DNA from: Candidatus Methanomethylophilaceae archaeon
Lineage (GTDB): Archaea > Thermoplasmatota > Thermoplasmata > Methanomassiliicoccales > Methanomethylophilaceae
Assembly: GCA_017475875.1 (NCBI GenBank)
Contig: JAFVET010000242.1
Coordinates: forward strand, 1 to 6,052
DNA length: 6,052 bases
Direction: 5' to 3'
Position 1 is the stretch's first letter, and each line of letters begins with the position of its first letter. The notes below the pieces were generated by a model. The model was not told where the DNA came from. It saw nothing but the letters and a program-made list of their open reading frames with translations, and ran no database searches. The position numbers were made by a program, and so were the translations under genes. Of the stretch, positions 3,992-6,052 are shown in pieces.

Positions 3992-6052
3992 ATGGGACTG
4001 GACTATGGTGAAATCGAGAAGAAATGGCAGTCTGAATGGATAAAGGCCGGACTCAACAAAGCGGAACGCGACGAAAGCAAACCCAAGTTCATGCTCATAT
4101 TCGCGTACCCGGGCGTAACGGGATACCTCCATGTCGGACATCTGCGCGGATACACCTACGTGGATGCCATAGGCCGCTACAAACGTATGACAGGATACAA
4201 CGTCTTGTTCCCCGTCGGGACCCATGCCACGGGAAACGGCGGCATCAGTCTGTCGAAGAAGATCGCCAGGAGGGACGAGAAGACGGTCGACTACCTCCTG
4301 CGCAACGGTTGTCCAGAAGAAAAGCTGGACGAACTCGGCGAACCGCTGTCCGTGGTCGAGTTCTTCAACGACGTCTACGTGAACGACTACTGGAAGAGGT
4401 TCGGGTTCCTGGCCGACTGGCGCAGGTTCACTTGCACTCTGTATCCAGACTACGGGAAGTTCATCCAGTGGCAGTTCCGTAAGCTCAAGGAGGCGGGGCT
4501 CCTCATACAGAAACCGTATTACGCCTCCGTCTGTCCCAACTGCGGTCCGGTCGCCATCGACGCGTCCGAGACCGACATCTCCAAAGGCGGAAAGGCCGAG
4601 ACGCAGGAATACACCCTCCTGAAGTTCAAACACGGGGACGAGTTCCTCGTGGCGGCCACCCTCAGACCAGAGACGGTCTACGGGCAGGTCTGCTTCTGGG
4701 TGAACCCGGAGGTCGATTACCGCAGGATAAGGAAAAACGGGGAGACGTGGATCGTCTCGCCGCAGGCGGCCGAGAAACTCGCCCTCCAGAAGGACGGGAT
4801 CGAGGAGATCGGCACGGTCAGCGGAAAGGACATGATCGGATGGAAGTGCGAAGCCCCGATGATCCACAAGCAGATACCCGTGTTCCCGGCTACCTTCTGC
4901 GACCCGGACGTGGGTACCGGACTCGTGACATCCGTCCCGTCCGACGCACCCGACGACTGGATCTCCCTGGAAGCCGTGAAAGCGGATCCCGAGCTCAAAT
5001 CCAAATACGGCCTCGACCAGGCCACCATCGATTCCGTGGTTCCGATATCCATCATCAAGATCAAGGGCTACGGCGAGTTCCCCGCCAAGGACGTCATCGA
5101 CCGCATGGGCATCACGAAACCCGGTGACCCCGCTCTGGTGGATGCGAAGAAGCAGGTCTACAAGGACGGATACCACATGGGCCGTATGAAGGCGGTCTGC
5201 GGCGAGTTCGCGGGCATGAGGGTCGAAGAGGCCAAGGACAAGATGAAACAGGCGATGATCGACGCGGGCGAGGCCGAGCTGTTCTACGACCTGACCGAGG
5301 AGGTCGTGTGCCGTTGCGGCAACCGCGTCCACATCAAGAGGATCGACGACCAGTGGTTCATCAACTACGCCGACGAGGCCCTGACCGAGAAGACCTCGGA
5401 GCATTGCAAGACGATGGACATCAACCCTGTGGAATACAGGGAGAACGTCCACGGCGTCCTCGAATGGTTCAGGGAGAGGGCGTGCGCCAGGATGGGGAAC
5501 TGGCTCGGAACCAGGTTCCCGTTCGACGACAAATGGATAATTGAGGCCATCTCGGACTCGACCCTCTACCCCATATACTACATAATATCGATTTACGCGA
5601 ACGAGAAACAGATCGTGCCCGACCAGATGACGGAGGAGTTCTTCGACTACGTCATCCTCGGGAAGGGTACTCCTGGCGAGGTCTCCGCCTCGACCGGCGT
5701 GTCCGTGGAACTGTTGGAGAAGATCCGCAAGGACGTCCTCTACTGGTATCCCCTGGACATCAACCTAGGCGGCAAGGAGCACATGACGGTCCACTTCCCC
5801 GTCTTCCTGTTCAACCACGTAGCCCTCCTCCCCCCGGAGATGTGGCCGCGCGGAATAACGGTGAACTGGTACGTCACCGGGAAGAACAGCGACAAGATCT
5901 CCAAATCGAAGGGCGGTGCGCAGCCCATCCCCGGTGCCGCCGCCAAATTCGGGGTCGACGCCATGCGCCTGTACTACGCCCACGTCGCCTCGATGTTCAT
6001 GGACGTAGAGTGGAGCGAGGACAACGTCATGACCTACCGCCAAAGGCTCGAC
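3992..6052 (+). CDS. leuS: Leucyl-tRNA synthetase, archaeal type (5' part, runs off the window)
   Basis: The frame gives 687 codons with no stop; archaeal LeuRS is usually about 930-970 residues, so the anticodon-binding and C-terminal parts lie outside. It attaches leucine to tRNA-Leu using ATP. The class I signature HIGH appears as HVGH (47-50) in YPGVTGYLHVGH, and KMSKS as KISKS (635-639), after the catalytic-core segment FLFNHVALLP. The CP1 editing domain shows TLRPETVYG (223-231) and GTGLVTSVP (308-316), followed by Asp322 at the place of the conserved editing aspartate. Zinc-binding Cys pairs are CPNC (181-184) and CRC (440-442). ATG 3992 has a ribosome binding site and a TATA box, and the protein begins a normal distance before HIGH. 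It stands alone on the plus strand and is divergent from the RHH gene. IleRS and ValRS share the fold, but the FNHV and editing segments favour LeuRS. Confidence 0.93.
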   Translation, partial: MGLDYGEIEKKWQSEWIKAGLNKAERDESKPKFMLIFAYPGVTGYLHVGHLRGYTYVDAIGRYKRMTGYNVLFPVGTHATGNGGISLSKKIARRDEKTVDYLLRNGCPEEKLDELGEPLSVVEFFNDVYVNDYWKRFGFLADWRRFTCTLYPDYGKFIQWQFRKLKEAGLLIQKPYYASVCPNCGPVAIDASETDISKGGKAETQEYTLLKFKHGDEFLVAATLRPETVYGQVCFWVNPEVDYRRIRKNGETWIVSPQAAEKLALQKDGIEEIGTVSGKDMIGWKCEAPMIHKQIPVFPATFCDPDVGTGLVTSVPSDAPDDWISLEAVKADPELKSKYGLDQATIDSVVPISIIKIKGYGEFPAKDVIDRMGITKPGDPALVDAKKQVYKDGYHMGRMKAVCGEFAGMRVEEAKDKMKQAMIDAGEAELFYDLTEEVVCRCGNRVHIKRIDDQWFINYADEALTEKTSEHCKTMDINPVEYRENVHGVLEWFRERACARMGNWLGTRFPFDDKWIIEAISDSTLYPIYYIISIYANEKQIVPDQMTEEFFDYVILGKGTPGEVSASTGVSVELLEKIRKDVLYWYPLDINLGGKEHMTVHFPVFLFNHVALLPPEMWPRGITVNWYVTGKNSDKISKSKGGAQPIPGAAAKFGVDAMRLYYAHVASMFMDVEWSEDNVMTYRQRLD

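Noticed and set aside
3941..5452. 503-codon open frame on the minus strand opposite leuS
   Set aside because: It is opposite a clear leuS with all expected motifs; the long open frame is an effect of GC-rich codon use, and its translation is low-complexity in Val, Leu, Asp, Arg and His.

Overview
The window looks like chromosomal DNA from a methanogenic or related euryarchaeon, most likely of the Thermoplasmatota / Methanomassiliicoccales type. This is an inference from four things: an archaeal IorAB pair, an archaeal-type leucyl-tRNA synthetase, archaeal TATA boxes 20-30 bases ahead of starts, and GGTGA-type ribosome binding sites. Genes are GC-rich with dense packing. The one clearly AT-rich stretch is the divergent intergenic region around 3700-3960. 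No rRNA, tRNA, CRISPR array, insertion sequence or integrase was seen.

Layout. 1-1616 (+): the 3' part of iorA and all of iorB, translationally coupled by an ATGA overlap; together they encode indolepyruvate:ferredoxin oxidoreductase. 1617-1924: a non-coding gap with a strong hairpin behind iorB and a TATA box for the next gene. 1925-2410 (+): a small membrane-anchored or secreted protein of unknown function, probably on a leaderless mRNA. 2470-2499: an intrinsic-type terminator serving the minus strand. 2513-3638 (-): a two-gene cassette, first a small protein with two ribbon-helix-helix (RHH) domains, then a 222-residue FtsZ/tubulin-like GTPase that stops after the GTP-binding domain. 3639-3991: a divergent AT-rich promoter region with direct and inverted repeats. 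3992-6052 (+): the first 687 codons of leuS, cut by the window end.

The most interesting part is the minus-strand cassette. A DNA-binding RHH protein followed by a tubulin-superfamily GTPase, with inverted repeats over both predicted promoters and direct repeats upstream, has the layout of a DNA partition operon (ParR-ParM or TubR-TubZ). It would mix an RHH adaptor, as in ParR, with a tubulin-like motor, as in TubZ. The GTPase lacks the C-terminal domain and the catalytic T7 loop, so if it works it probably acts as a GTP-binding switch or as a partner of the cell's regular FtsZ, not as a self-sufficient polymerising motor. These roles are inference. What the sequence shows is the domain content, gene order and repeats.
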